Shown piece after piece: positions 9,167 to 20,903 of a stretch of 64,000 nucleotides of DNA. The notes beneath the pieces were generated by a model. That model did not search any database. It saw nothing but the letters and a program-made list of their open reading frames with translations, and had not been told where the DNA came from. Numbering within the stretch: the first letter of the stretch is position 1; every line of letters starts with the position of its first letter. A program made the translations under genes and the position numbers. Origin of the DNA: DASTSN01 sp035760665 (GTDB lineage Bacteria > Bacteroidota > Bacteroidia > Chitinophagales > Chitinophagaceae); NCBI GenBank assembly GCA_035760665.1, contig DASTSN010000108.1, positions 4,859 through 68,858 on the forward strand, in the 5' to 3' direction.

Positions 9167-9199
9167 TTGGTTATTTGTTGATTTCCTGACTTATTTTTG
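9167..9199 (+). promoter_or_regulatory. Candidate promoter of the alternative complex III operon
   Basis: TATTTTTG at 9192-9199 matches the Bacteroidota -7 consensus TAnnTTTG exactly. The best upstream element is TTG at 9167-9169, 22 bp away, which is weaker than TTTG. The start codon of actA follows 47 bp later. Confidence 0.5.
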
Positions 9200-9245
9200 C
9201 ACCCAATTCAGGATTTTTATCCACATTTTTATTTCAACTGCATCT

Positions 9246-10517
9246 ATGACTCCTTGTAAACCACTCGTCAGGAAAATTGCATTGTTCGTTTTTGTATTTG
9301 CGGCAATTTCTTTTAACAGAGCTTCAGCACAGGATGGCAAGCAGCTTTTTAATGGTAAGTGCGCCAGTTGTCACCAGATATTTAAAGATGCCACCGGCCC
9401 GGCCCTCATGGGTCTGGAAGAGCGCCACACCTGGTCTGATCACAACGAAATTTTAAAGTGGGCACATAATCCCACCGCTTATATGGCCAAAGACCCGTAC
9501 ACAGCTGGTCTGAAAGCAAAATACGGCTCTGTGATGCAGGCCTTCCCGGACCTGACGCTGAAAGAAGTTGATGCCATTGTTGGATATATTAACCAGGAGG
9601 TTGCGAATAAAAACAAAGCCCCCGAAGGACCGGTGGCCGGAATGGAAGCCGAGCAGAAAGGAAATAAAAATGCGATCATATTCGGAGTTATTTCCCTGAT
9701 CCTTGCCATCATAGCACTAATCCTGATGCAGGTGAACAGTAACCTGAAAAAACTGTCCGACGATCAGGAAGGTATCCTGCGCCCCGAGCCGGTTCCCTTT
9801 TACCGTAATAAAATTTATATCGCTCTGGTAGCAATCATTCTCTTTGTTGTGGGAGGTTATTATCTCTCCAAAGGTGCTATTGGTCTTGGCCGTCAGAAAG
9901 GATATGAGCCGCGTCAGCCGATATTTTACTCGCATAAAGTACATGCGGGCATCAACCAGATCAACTGTTTGTATTGCCATGGCGGTGCCTGGGAAAGTAA
10001 ACACGCTACAGTGCCATCCGTAAATATTTGTATGAACTGCCACAAGGCCATTCAGGAATATGCCAAAGGCCCGCAGTTATATGATGCAGAAGGCAACGAA
10101 ATCAACGGTACGCAGGAAATTCAGAAATTATATAAAGCTGCCGGATTTGATCCTTCTCACCCGAACGACTGGGATCCTTCCAAAGCCCAGCCTATTGAAT
10201 GGATTAAAATTCACAATCTCCCTGACCATGTATTTTTCAGCCATGCCCAGCACGTAAGAGCCGGTAAAGTACAGTGCCAGACCTGCCATGGCGAGATTAC
10301 CGCTATGGACGAAGTAAAACAGGTTTCGGAACTGAGCATGGGATGGTGTATTAACTGTCACCGTCAAACCAAAGTAGATTTTAATTATACCGACAGCACT
10401 GGTAATAAGTTTTACAGTCTTTACGAGAAGTTTCATGAAGACATCAAGTCCGGTAAAATGGACAGCGTTACCGTAAAAGATATCGGTGGCCTTGAATGTC
10501 AGAGATGTCACTATTAA
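9246..10517 (+). CDS. actA: Alternative complex III subunit ActA, six haem-c motifs
   Basis: 423 residues. Signal peptide, then a monohaem cytochrome domain (CASCH, residues 39-43), two membrane spans (about 143-161 and 188-209), and a multihaem domain with five more motifs: CLYCH 241, CMNCH 262, CQTCH 344, CINCH 368, CQRCH 418. The five C-terminal sites match the pentahaem ActA of alternative complex III, which passes electrons from quinol oxidation to a cytochrome or directly to an oxidase. The extra N-terminal haem domain is fused in the same frame. First gene of actABCDEF-cox. Confidence 0.93.
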   Translation: MTPCKPLVRKIALFVFVFAAISFNRASAQDGKQLFNGKCASCHQIFKDATGPALMGLEERHTWSDHNEILKWAHNPTAYMAKDPYTAGLKAKYGSVMQAFPDLTLKEVDAIVGYINQEVANKNKAPEGPVAGMEAEQKGNKNAIIFGVISLILAIIALILMQVNSNLKKLSDDQEGILRPEPVPFYRNKIYIALVAIILFVVGGYYLSKGAIGLGRQKGYEPRQPIFYSHKVHAGINQINCLYCHGGAWESKHATVPSVNICMNCHKAIQEYAKGPQLYDAEGNEINGTQEIQKLYKAAGFDPSHPNDWDPSKAQPIEWIKIHNLPDHVFFSHAQHVRAGKVQCQTCHGEITAMDEVKQVSELSMGWCINCHRQTKVDFNYTDSTGNKFYSLYEKFHEDIKSGKMDSVTVKDIGGLECQRCHY

Positions 10518-10595
10518 TACAGGTCCGGAATTGAACAGCGTTATGGCGATTGTTCCCGACCTCATGGATTGTCAAATTTTCAAATTCAATAATAA

Positions 10596-13500
10596 ATGAG
10601 CGAAAAAAAGTACTGGCAGAGTTTTGGCGAATTGAAGGATCAGGAAAATTTTCAAAAGAAGCAGCAGGATGAATTTCGGGAAGAGTTGCCTTTTGAAGAT
10701 ATGGATGGAAAAGGCTGGTTAGATGCCAAATCACCCCGCAGGGATTTCTTGAAATACCTGGGTTTTAGTACGGCTGCTGCCACGCTTGCAGCCAGTTGCG
10801 AAATTCCGGTAAGAAAAGTGGTTCCTTATGCCAATAAGCCGGAAAATATGGTGCCCGGTGTGGCAAAATACTACGCAACTACCTATGTGCAGGATGGGGA
10901 TGTAGTGCCGGTGGTGGCGAAAGTAAGAGATGGCCGCCCCATAAAAATTGAGGGCAATTCTATCAGCTCCATCACCAGGGGCGGAACTTCTGCCCGTGCC
11001 CAGGCCTCTGTGCTCGATTTATATGATATGTACCGTATCAAATTCCCCAGTCGCAAAGTAGCGGAGGGTAAATTTGAAGAGGTGCCCACCTTTGAGCAAT
11101 TTGATAAAATGGTAGGTGATGCACTGGCCGGCCTGAACGGCAGCCCGGTGGTATTGCTCACGAGCACTGTTGTGTCGCCCACTACCAAGCAAATTATTAC
11201 TGATTTCCTTGCCAAATACCCCGGCAGCCGGCATGTTCAGTACGATGGTGTTTCCTACAGTGCCATGCTGCAGGCAAATGAAGCCACCTTTGGTAAAAAA
11301 GCTATTCCTTCTTATAATTTTTCCAACGCAAAAGTAATTGTCAGCTTAGGTGCTGATTTTCTCGCCACCTGGCTCAGCCCTGTGGAGTTTGCCCGGCAGT
11401 ATGCTACCGGCAGAAAGATTGATGAGAAGAACCCGGAAATGAACAAGCACTACCAGTTTGAGGGCAACCTGAGCACAACTGGTGCCAGTGCCGATGAGCG
11501 GTTCACGCATCGACCCTCTGAAACCGGAGCAGTGGCCCTGGCATTGCTTGCCGCCCTGGGTGGTAATGTAGCGGCGCCCACACTGGCAGACGATAAGCTG
11601 AAAAAAGGCATTGCAAAAGTGGCTGCTGACCTGAAAGCCAACAACGGCAAAGCGTTGGTTGTATCCGGGAGCAACGATGTCAATGTGCAAATCATCGTGA
11701 ATGCAATTAATAATGCAATTGGCGCTTACGGCAGCACGATAGACTGGTCTGCAACGGCCAACTACCGCCAGGGTGTTGATAAAGACTTTACAGACCTGCT
11801 GGCGCAAATGAGTGCTGGACAGGTTGGTGCTTTATTTGTGTATGGTGCTAATCCTGTTTATGATTATTATGATGCCGATAAAGTAAAAGCGGCGCTTGCC
11901 AAAGTTAAACTGACTGTTTCGTTCTCCGAGAAAATGGATGAAACCACCCAGTTGTGTTCATATATCATTCCAAACCATCATTACCTGGAAAGCTGGGGTG
12001 ATGCGGAACCGAAAACCGGTTATCTGAGTTTCTTACAGCCTACGATTTATCCCTTGTTTAAAACTCGTCCGTTCCAGACTTCATTGTTAAAATGGAGCGG
12101 TAATAACACGGATTACGAAGTTTACTTTAAAAATTACTGGACAGGTAAGTTTGGTTCTGAAGAAGCTTTTGACAAAGCCCTGCAGGACGGTGTGCTGGAG
12201 CCGGCATCAGTTACAGCTTCGGCTGGATCCTTTAATGGCAGTGCCGTAGCCACAGCTGCTACCGCTATTTCTTCGGCTAAAAAAGGGGGTAAAAAAGAGC
12301 TGGTACTCTATCAAAAAGTATCCCTGGGCACTGGTCGTCAGGCAGGCAACCCCTGGTTGCAGGAGCTGCCCGATCCTATCTCGAAAGCCACCTGGGATAA
12401 CTACGCACTGATATCAATGACCACTGCCAAAGAATTGGGTATCGTGCTTGATAATGATTATGAATACTACCCGGATAAACCTGTAGTGAAAATCACAGCC
12501 GGCAACAAATCGGTTGAGTTGCCCATCCTGGTCATGCCGGGAATGAATGCCGATACCATAGCGGTGGCAGTGGGGTATGGCCGCTCCGAAAAACTGGGTA
12601 AGGCTGCAGAGGGTGTTGGGCAAAACGTTTACCAGTTTGCTTCCTTCAACGGAACAACCGTTGATGGTTTTAACGGCGATGTAACCATTGAAAAAACCGG
12701 TAAAACCCAAAAGATTGCACAAACCCAAATTCATAATTCCTACGAGCACCGTACAGAAGTTGTAAAAGAAACAACACTGGCTACGCTCAAAAAATATCCG
12801 CATCAATACGAAGAGTTCCGCGAAGAACTCGCCAAGGATTTTGCTCCCAAAACCGGCGATTACAGGGTGGAAGGAACCCTCTACCCAGATCACCTGCAGC
12901 CGGGAATTAAATGGGGCATGTCTGTAGATATGAACAGTTGCATTGCCTGCAATGCCTGTATCATTTCCTGCCATGCAGAAAACAATGTACCGGTAGTTGG
13001 TAAGAGCGAAGTGCTGCGCTTCCATGATATGCACTGGCTCCGGCTCGACCGCTATTTTGTTAGCGATGATAAAGACCCGGATAACCTGCATGCAGTGGTG
13101 TTTCAACCCATGATGTGCCAGCACTGTGATAATGCTCCTTGTGAGAATGTGTGCCCGGTGGCTGCTACCAACCACAGCAGTGAAGGATTGAATCAAATGA
13201 CCTACAACCGTTGTATCGGTACAAGGTATTGTGCCAATAACTGCCCGTATAAAGTTCGCCGCTTCAACTGGGCAGACTATACTGGCGCAGACAGCTTCCC
13301 GAACAACCAGGATCAAAAAGTCGTTGGCCAGCTCAGCGAAGTGGTTACGGTGCAAATGATGGACGATCTGACAAGGATGGTGCTGAACCCGGATGTTACA
13401 GTTCGTTCACGTGGTGTCATTGAAAAATGTTCTTTCTGTGTACAACGCCTGCAGGAAGCTAAATTGAATGCAAAGAAAGAAGACAGGCCTTTGGCAGACG

Positions 13501-13772
13501 GTGAAGCCAAAACAGCTTGCATGACAGCCTGCCCGACAGATGCGATTGTGTTTGGTAACGTACACGACAAATCCAGCCGTGTAAGCAAACTGCGTGAGGA
13601 CAATCCTAACCGCCTGTTTTATGTTATCGAGCAATTGCATACGTTACCCAATGTCAGCTACCTGGCAAAAGTGCGCAATACAGATGAAGTGATAGCACCT
13701 GAAGAAACGATGGAGGAAGGCGGAGAATCGGGACGGCCGGCAGCAGAAAAAGCAGAACCGGTTACGCATTAA
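10596..13772 (+). CDS. actB: Alternative complex III iron-sulfur subunit ActB
   Basis: 1058 residues. A twin-arginine signal (SPRRDFLKYLG, Arg48-Arg49) leads into a long molybdopterin-oxidoreductase-like domain that, as is usual for ActB, seems to lack an obvious cofactor-binding signature, and then a ferredoxin-like domain from about residue 770: CIACNACIISC (first Cys 782), CQHCDNAPCENVC, CIGTRYCANNC and CSFCVQ...CMTAC, enough for four Fe-S clusters. It conducts electrons in the periplasmic arm of the complex. The full-length fusion (MopB plus Fe-S) is normal for ActB. Confidence 0.93.
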   Translation: MSEKKYWQSFGELKDQENFQKKQQDEFREELPFEDMDGKGWLDAKSPRRDFLKYLGFSTAAATLAASCEIPVRKVVPYANKPENMVPGVAKYYATTYVQDGDVVPVVAKVRDGRPIKIEGNSISSITRGGTSARAQASVLDLYDMYRIKFPSRKVAEGKFEEVPTFEQFDKMVGDALAGLNGSPVVLLTSTVVSPTTKQIITDFLAKYPGSRHVQYDGVSYSAMLQANEATFGKKAIPSYNFSNAKVIVSLGADFLATWLSPVEFARQYATGRKIDEKNPEMNKHYQFEGNLSTTGASADERFTHRPSETGAVALALLAALGGNVAAPTLADDKLKKGIAKVAADLKANNGKALVVSGSNDVNVQIIVNAINNAIGAYGSTIDWSATANYRQGVDKDFTDLLAQMSAGQVGALFVYGANPVYDYYDADKVKAALAKVKLTVSFSEKMDETTQLCSYIIPNHHYLESWGDAEPKTGYLSFLQPTIYPLFKTRPFQTSLLKWSGNNTDYEVYFKNYWTGKFGSEEAFDKALQDGVLEPASVTASAGSFNGSAVATAATAISSAKKGGKKELVLYQKVSLGTGRQAGNPWLQELPDPISKATWDNYALISMTTAKELGIVLDNDYEYYPDKPVVKITAGNKSVELPILVMPGMNADTIAVAVGYGRSEKLGKAAEGVGQNVYQFASFNGTTVDGFNGDVTIEKTGKTQKIAQTQIHNSYEHRTEVVKETTLATLKKYPHQYEEFREELAKDFAPKTGDYRVEGTLYPDHLQPGIKWGMSVDMNSCIACNACIISCHAENNVPVVGKSEVLRFHDMHWLRLDRYFVSDDKDPDNLHAVVFQPMMCQHCDNAPCENVCPVAATNHSSEGLNQMTYNRCIGTRYCANNCPYKVRRFNWADYTGADSFPNNQDQKVVGQLSEVVTVQMMDDLTRMVLNPDVTVRSRGVIEKCSFCVQRLQEAKLNAKKEDRPLADGEAKTACMTACPTDAIVFGNVHDKSSRVSKLREDNPNRLFYVIEQLHTLPNVSYLAKVRNTDEVIAPEETMEEGGESGRPAAEKAEPVTH

Positions 13773-13816
13773 ACTTTTTTCAAAACCAACGCTAAAGCTT
13801 AAAAGCTAGTATAAAT

Positions 13817-15265
<1,449 letters not shown>

Positions 15266-15314
15266 GCAATATGTGAACCGAGCTTGTTGAATTAAGAATT
15301 TTGAAATTTAATAT

Positions 15315-15908
15315 ATGCCTGTAAAAAAATTTGTCGTTGGGTCTTTTGATGATGAGGCGGTTTTGTTTCCCGCTGTAAAAAAAGTACGCAAAGCCGGCTA
15401 CAAAATTCATGATGTGTACACACCTTTTCCGATCCACGGGTTGGACAAAGCAATGGGCCTGCGGGATACGAGCCTGCATACAGCCGGATTTATTTATGGT
15501 ATCACGGGTACTTCCACGGCGTTGGGATTCATAACCTGGGCACTGACAACCGACTGGCCAATCGTATTTGGTGGCAAGCCGTTCTTTTCATTACCGGCGT
15601 GGATTCCTATCACGTTCGAGTTAACAGTGTTGTTCTCGGCTGTAGGTATGGTTTTAACCTTCTGTTACCTTTGCCAGATCGCACCGTTTGTTCGCAAAGA
15701 TCATTTCAGTCCCCGCTCAACAGATGATACGTTTGTTATGGCGCTGGAATGCACGGCCAAAACCAACGAAGCAGAAGCGGCAGAATTCCTGAAAAATGCA
15801 GGCGCTAAAGACGTAACCGTCATGAATAAAGAAACCAGGTGGTGGCTCGGCAGTTATGCAAAGGATACAAAATTGTTTGAAACAACACAAACCGAAACGA
15901 TCAGTTAA
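15315..15908 (+). CDS. actD: Alternative complex III subunit ActD (DUF3341)
   Basis: 197 residues. N-terminal cytoplasmic domain (KKFVVGSFDDEAVLFPAVKK), two membrane spans (about 57-78 and 95-118) separated by the TDWPIVFGGKPFFSLPAW loop, and a short cytoplasmic tail (FLKNAGAKDVTVM). This is the standard DUF3341 layout of ActD, an accessory membrane subunit in contact with ActC. Confidence 0.92.
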   Translation: MPVKKFVVGSFDDEAVLFPAVKKVRKAGYKIHDVYTPFPIHGLDKAMGLRDTSLHTAGFIYGITGTSTALGFITWALTTDWPIVFGGKPFFSLPAWIPITFELTVLFSAVGMVLTFCYLCQIAPFVRKDHFSPRSTDDTFVMALECTAKTNEAEAAEFLKNAGAKDVTVMNKETRWWLGSYAKDTKLFETTQTETIS

Positions 15909-15927
15909 TCAACAATACCTGAGATAG

Positions 15928-16563
15928 ATGAAAAAAGTTTTAGTAATCGCAGGGATCACAGCTATAACAGGGCTGGTAGTGAGTTGCAGTAATGTGCAGC
16001 GTGAGCCTGGACGGGTGTATATGCCCGATATGGCCTACAGCCGTGCTTATGAGACATATGCTGACAACAGTTTTCTTGCAAAGGAAGGAATTCATTATAA
16101 CGCGAAACCTGTAACAGGAACTGTAGCCCGCGGCGATTTACCAGAATTCCCGATCCCCATGGATAAGCAGGGCGATACAGTCAATTATGTTGCAGCCAAG
16201 GCTGTTAAAAGCCCCCTGGGACCACTGACTGCAGATGAAATGAAAGAAGCTGAACGCCTCTATCTCGTAAACTGTGGTATTTGCCACGGACCGAAGCTTG
16301 ATGGCAACGGACCGCTGTGGAAAGACGGCAACGGGCCATACCCGGCTGCTCCCAAAAACCTGGTAGGCGACCCGGTAGTTTCCAAAATGCCGGAAGGTCA
16401 AATGTTCTATTCGGTTACTTACGGTAAAAATCTGATGGGCTCCTATGCCTCTCAGCTGAATACCAGGCAACGCTGGATGGTAATTGCTTATGTAAAATCA
16501 AAACAGCCAGGCGGCACAACAAATCCCGTGGCTGAGAATGCAGGAAGTTCGGCAACAAAATAA
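15928..16563 (+). CDS. actE: Alternative complex III monohaem lipoprotein ActE
   Basis: 211 residues. Lipobox LVVSC with acylated Cys20, then a class I cytochrome c domain with CGICH at residues 116-120 and a probable axial Met in the LMGSYASQL region. ActE is the membrane-anchored monohaem cytochrome that hands electrons from ActA/ActB onward, here probably to CoxB of the adjacent aa3 oxidase. Followed directly by actF. Confidence 0.92.
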   Translation: MKKVLVIAGITAITGLVVSCSNVQREPGRVYMPDMAYSRAYETYADNSFLAKEGIHYNAKPVTGTVARGDLPEFPIPMDKQGDTVNYVAAKAVKSPLGPLTADEMKEAERLYLVNCGICHGPKLDGNGPLWKDGNGPYPAAPKNLVGDPVVSKMPEGQMFYSVTYGKNLMGSYASQLNTRQRWMVIAYVKSKQPGGTTNPVAENAGSSATK

Positions 16564-16608
16564 TTGATAACAACCATCATATTTGAAGAAATCTTAAACG
16601 ATATACTG

Positions 16609-17832
16609 ATGACATTCCGGGAACAATTCGTAATACCAAAGAGATACAATACACTTTCCATAGCCTTAATGGCGCTGGGCGTACTGTCTGTCGTATTACT
16701 TTATATCACTGCTGGTTCCAAAAGTGATGTACACGAGCAGGCCCGCTTTTGGGCAAGCCTGCTGCAAAACAGCGTGTATTTCCTGCTGGTAACTAATGCT
16801 GCGATGTTCTTTATTTGTGCCACTACGCTGGCCTGGGGCGGCTGGCAACTCAGTTTTCGCCGGGTGTCAGAAGCGATTTCAGCGGCCGTGCCGGTCATCG
16901 GTATTATCTCAGCTGTGATTTTACTGGCAATTTGTTTCAGCAGCAACCACACAATCTATCACTGGACCGATACCACGCATGTCCAGCATGATGAAGTATT
17001 ACTGCATAAATCAGGATTTTTGAATAAAACATTCTTCGCTGTATGGACAGTGGTTACCGTGGTATTATGGTCGCTGCTGGGCTGGAAAATACGCCAGTTG
17101 TCACGTAGTATTGACAATAAAAAAATGACGGTAGAAGAAGGAAAAAAATACATGTGGACCAACACTGTTTGGTCGGCTGTTTACATTGTGTTCTTTGCCC
17201 TGACAGTTATGTCATCCATTCCCTGGCTGTGGCTCATGAGCATTGATGCCCACTGGTACAGTACCATGTACAGCTGGTACACCTTCGCTAGTTCCTTTGT
17301 TGCGGGTATTGCCCTGATCACCCTGTTCATTGTTTTTCTTAAAAACAATAACTATCTGGAACTAACCAACGAGGAGCACCTGCATGATCTTGGAAAATTC
17401 ATGTTCGCCTTCTCTATCTTCTGGACTTACCTGTGGTTTTCCCAGTTTATGCTGATCTGGTACGCCAATATTCCAGAAGAAACCATTTACTTCCAAAACA
17501 GGGCAAGAGGTGAATACAGTGGAATTTTCTGGCTCATGTTTATCATCAATTTCCTTGCTCCGTTGTTAATATTAATGACAAGAGATGCAAAAAGAAATTA
17601 TGCTACCATCACGTTTATGTCATTGCTGATTTTGTTTGGTCACTGGCTGGATTTTTACCAGATGGTATTCCCCGGTCCCATTGAGCATGTGCCTTCCATC
17701 CTGTTTGATTTCGGAATCGGTCTGGGTTTTGTGGGTTTGATTATGTTTGTGGTAGGCAGGGCACTGACAAAAGCACCGTTAATATCCCTGAGTCATCCTT
17801 TCCTGAAGGAAAGTATTATTCACCATACGTAA
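16609..17832 (+). CDS. actF: Alternative complex III membrane subunit ActF (NrfD-like)
   Basis: 407 residues from the ATG at 16609; the frame is open back to a TTG at 16564 but those 15 residues do not resemble the family. About ten hydrophobic spans, paralogous to ActC. ActF is the second NrfD-like subunit and lies beside ActD in known structures. It is followed after 56 bp by coxB, so the complex III and aa3 oxidase genes look cotranscribed. Confidence 0.9.
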   Translation: MTFREQFVIPKRYNTLSIALMALGVLSVVLLYITAGSKSDVHEQARFWASLLQNSVYFLLVTNAAMFFICATTLAWGGWQLSFRRVSEAISAAVPVIGIISAVILLAICFSSNHTIYHWTDTTHVQHDEVLLHKSGFLNKTFFAVWTVVTVVLWSLLGWKIRQLSRSIDNKKMTVEEGKKYMWTNTVWSAVYIVFFALTVMSSIPWLWLMSIDAHWYSTMYSWYTFASSFVAGIALITLFIVFLKNNNYLELTNEEHLHDLGKFMFAFSIFWTYLWFSQFMLIWYANIPEETIYFQNRARGEYSGIFWLMFIINFLAPLLILMTRDAKRNYATITFMSLLILFGHWLDFYQMVFPGPIEHVPSILFDFGIGLGFVGLIMFVVGRALTKAPLISLSHPFLKESIIHHT

Positions 17833-17888
17833 ACGTATTGTAGCGAATTAGCTGAAATTGAATTAACATTATTAATAGTTATAGCAGT

Positions 17889-18947
17889 ATGTCAACGTTT
17901 TTTATTATTGCGATTCTGGCCCTCGGTTTTTTGATAACGTTTCAGATTGCCAAGGCAAGTGAGTATGTAGCTGTTTTAAGAGGAGAAGAAAAGTCACGAA
18001 AACAGGCCAACCGGATCAATGCTTTTTTGCTGCTGGTATTCCTGGTAGTGGGTCTCATTGGTGTGTACTATTGTAATGAAAAATTAAAGGGGAAAATCCT
18101 GGGTGAGTCAGCATCTATACAGGGCGAGAAGATAGATGCAATGATCTATATTACGCTGGCAATTACCGGTATTGTATTTTTTATCACGCAAATTTGTTTG
18201 TTCTGGTTTGCATTTAAGTACCAGGAATCGGATAAACGAAAGCCTTTTTATTATCCGCATAATAACAAACTGGAAGTTATCTGGACAGTTATTCCGGCAA
18301 TTGCCCTGACAGTGTTAGTGGGTTTTGGTTTGTATTACTGGTTTAAAATTACCGGCGAAGCCCCTAAGAATGCCATGGTGGTGGAAGTAACCGGCAAACA
18401 GTTTGGCTGGGAGTTTCGCTACCCCGGCAAAGACGGTATACTGGGAAAAAAATATTATAAGGAAATTAATGATGCAAAGGGTAACCCGTTAGGACAAATC
18501 TGGGAAGATCCGGCCAATCAGGACGATATTTATGTAGGACAGGAAATGCACCTGGTGGTGAATAAGCCGGTGAAACTGATCATTGGTTCAAAAGATGTGG
18601 TGCACGATGTGGGACTATCGCAGTTTCGCATGAAAATGGATGCTGTACCGGGCACCCCCACTACAATGTGGTTTACTCCGAAGTTTACGACCAAGGAAAT
18701 GAAAGAAAAGACCGGTGATCCCGATTTTACATACGAAATCAGTTGTGACCAGATGTGTGGCAAAGGCCATTACAGTATGCGTGGTGTGATTGTGGTGGAA
18801 ACACAAGCAGAATTTGACCGCTGGCTTGCTTCCAAAAAGCCGCAGTACCTGGTGGCAAAGGAAATGAATGCGCCACAACCCAGCGGTATGGATTCCACAA
18901 AAACAACCGCAGCCCTGATGACAACACCGGTTACAAACATGAAATGA
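17889..18947 (+). CDS. coxB: Cytochrome c oxidase subunit II (CuA)
   Basis: 352 residues. Two membrane spans bracket the first third, preceded by an extra N-terminal span (residues 2-20). The cupredoxin domain carries all CuA ligands: His239 (VHDVGLS), Cys286, Cys290, His294 and Met297 (CDQMCGKGHYSM). There is no C-terminal CXXCH, so this is not a caa3-type subunit II; electrons must come from ActE/ActA or a soluble cytochrome. Confidence 0.95.
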   Translation: MSTFFIIAILALGFLITFQIAKASEYVAVLRGEEKSRKQANRINAFLLLVFLVVGLIGVYYCNEKLKGKILGESASIQGEKIDAMIYITLAITGIVFFITQICLFWFAFKYQESDKRKPFYYPHNNKLEVIWTVIPAIALTVLVGFGLYYWFKITGEAPKNAMVVEVTGKQFGWEFRYPGKDGILGKKYYKEINDAKGNPLGQIWEDPANQDDIYVGQEMHLVVNKPVKLIIGSKDVVHDVGLSQFRMKMDAVPGTPTTMWFTPKFTTKEMKEKTGDPDFTYEISCDQMCGKGHYSMRGVIVVETQAEFDRWLASKKPQYLVAKEMNAPQPSGMDSTKTTAALMTTPVTNMK

Positions 18948-19000
18948 TTTAACTTGAGATAGACCCAGCCAACAGGTTATCGCATTTAAAAAAAGACATT

Positions 19001-20818
19001 ATGAGTAACGATGCAACACTGAATGTACACCCTGAGGTAGTGACCCACGAGGTACACCATGATGAACACCATGTACATCATCACAAAGAAACCTTTATTA
19101 CCAAGTACATTTTCAGCCAGGATCACAAAATGATCTCCAAGCAGTTCCTGATCACGGGGATGGCATGGGCCATCATTGGCGGCTTGTTTTCGGTATTGTT
19201 CCGTTTACAGCTTGGTTTTCCCGGCGTAAACTTTCCGATACTGGAAACCTTTTTTGGTCATTGGGCAAAGGGCGGGCAAATTCAGCCTGAGTTTTATTAT
19301 GCCCTGATCACCATGCACGGAACAATCTTGGTGTTCTTCGTGTTAACGGGCGGATTGAGCGGAACATTTGCAAACCTGTTAATTCCCCTGCAGATCGGTG
19401 CCCGCGATATGGCATCTCCGTTCCTTAATATGCTGTCGTATTGGTTCTTCTTCCTCGCTAGCATCGTGATGGCCTCTTCACTGTTCATTCAGACAGGACC
19501 TGCCAGCGGCGGCTGGACATCTTATCCTCCATTGAGTGCCTTAGCGGAAGCTTCGGAGGGATCCAAACTGGGGATGGACCTCTGGATTATTAGTATGGCA
19601 TTGTTTGTCGTGTCTTCACTTCTGGGAGGTTTGAATTATATCTCTACAATTTTAAATATGCGTACCAAGGGTATGACGATGACACGGATGCCCCTCACGA
19701 TGTGGGCCCTGCTGTTCACCGCTATTCTTGGGGTGCTTTCTTTCCCGGTATTATTGTCCGGCTTCATCCTGCTTTTGTTTGACCGTCACGCTGGAACAAG
19801 TTTTTACCTCAGCGATATTGTGGTCAATGGTCACGTGCTTTCCAATGAGGGAGGAAGCGCCATTCTTTACCAACACTTGTTCTGGTTCCTCGGCCATCCG
19901 GAGGTTTACATTATTATCCTGCCGGCCATGGGTCTTGTATCTGAAGTGTTATCGGTAAACAGCCGCAAGCCAATATTCGGATACATGGCAATGATTGGTT
20001 CATTGTTTGCCATTTGTATTCTTGCCTTCCTGGTTTGGGCGCACCATATGTTTGTAACGGGGCTCAATCCATTTCTGGGCGCCTTCTTTGTGTTGCTGAC
20101 ATTGTTAATTGCGGTGCCCTCAGCTATTAAGGTATTTAACTGGCTAACGACTATCTGGCGTGGTAATATCCGTTTCACGCCGGCTACTTTGTTTGCTATT
20201 GGTTTTGTCAGCCTGTTTATTTCCGGCGGACTGACAGGTATTTGGCTGGGTAACTCCACCATTGACATTCACCTGCATGATACCTATTTTGTAATTGCAC
20301 ACTTCCACATTGTAATGGGTGTGGCTGCCTTCTTTGGTATGTTTGCCGGCGTTTATCATTGGTTCCCAAAAATGTTCGGCCGTTATATGAACAATACACT
20401 CGGCTACATTCACTTCTGGGTTACTATCATTGGTGCGTACCTGATTTTCTGGCCGATGCACTACGAAGGCTTAGCCGGTATGCCCCGCCGTTATCTTGAT
20501 CTGAGCCCCTGGCACACATTCAATAAATTCCAGAGCCTGAACGAAATGATTTCCATAGTATCAATCATAGTGTTTGCTGTGCAGCTGATGTTTGTGTTCA
20601 ACTATGTATACTCCATGTTCAAGGGCAGGAAAGTGCGGTCTCAGAACCCATGGGGTGCTACAACACTGGAATGGACAACACCCGTGAATCCCGGCCATGG
20701 AAACTGGGAGGGCGAAATTCCGGAAGTTCATCGCTGGGCATACGATTATGGTAAAGACGGTCGTGACTTTATTCCGCAGACCGAAGCTATCGGTGCCAAT
20801 GAAAGTAAAGATCATTGA
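19001..20818 (+). CDS. coxA: Cytochrome c oxidase subunit I (aa3 type)
   Basis: 605 residues, twelve core spans. Key sites: WFLGHPEVY with the CuB His299 cross-linked to Tyr303, the CuB pair in WAHHMF, and HDTYFVIAHFHIVMG with His434 (haem a3) and His436 (haem a). The Tyr marks an A-type, K-channel-competent oxidase. The N-terminus has a His-rich cytoplasmic segment (HEVHHDEHHVHHHKE) with possible metal-binding character, seen in some Bacteroidota relatives. Confidence 0.96.
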   Translation: MSNDATLNVHPEVVTHEVHHDEHHVHHHKETFITKYIFSQDHKMISKQFLITGMAWAIIGGLFSVLFRLQLGFPGVNFPILETFFGHWAKGGQIQPEFYYALITMHGTILVFFVLTGGLSGTFANLLIPLQIGARDMASPFLNMLSYWFFFLASIVMASSLFIQTGPASGGWTSYPPLSALAEASEGSKLGMDLWIISMALFVVSSLLGGLNYISTILNMRTKGMTMTRMPLTMWALLFTAILGVLSFPVLLSGFILLLFDRHAGTSFYLSDIVVNGHVLSNEGGSAILYQHLFWFLGHPEVYIIILPAMGLVSEVLSVNSRKPIFGYMAMIGSLFAICILAFLVWAHHMFVTGLNPFLGAFFVLLTLLIAVPSAIKVFNWLTTIWRGNIRFTPATLFAIGFVSLFISGGLTGIWLGNSTIDIHLHDTYFVIAHFHIVMGVAAFFGMFAGVYHWFPKMFGRYMNNTLGYIHFWVTIIGAYLIFWPMHYEGLAGMPRRYLDLSPWHTFNKFQSLNEMISIVSIIVFAVQLMFVFNYVYSMFKGRKVRSQNPWGATTLEWTTPVNPGHGNWEGEIPEVHRWAYDYGKDGRDFIPQTEAIGANESKDH

Positions 20819-20903
20819 TAACCGGGGTTCTTACAACGAACCGCATTTATCGCAGATCTTTTTTTATAGTTCTTAATTTTTAAATGCGTAAGGTTTAACG
20901 GGC

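Noticed and set aside
12414..13355. 313-codon minus-strand open frame inside actB
   Set aside because: Antisense shadow of a strongly conserved coding region; no protein family features.
20822..20870. Possible terminator after coxA (GGTTC/GAACC hairpin)
   Set aside because: Only a 5-bp stem with distant T run, and ctaB follows closely on the same strand.
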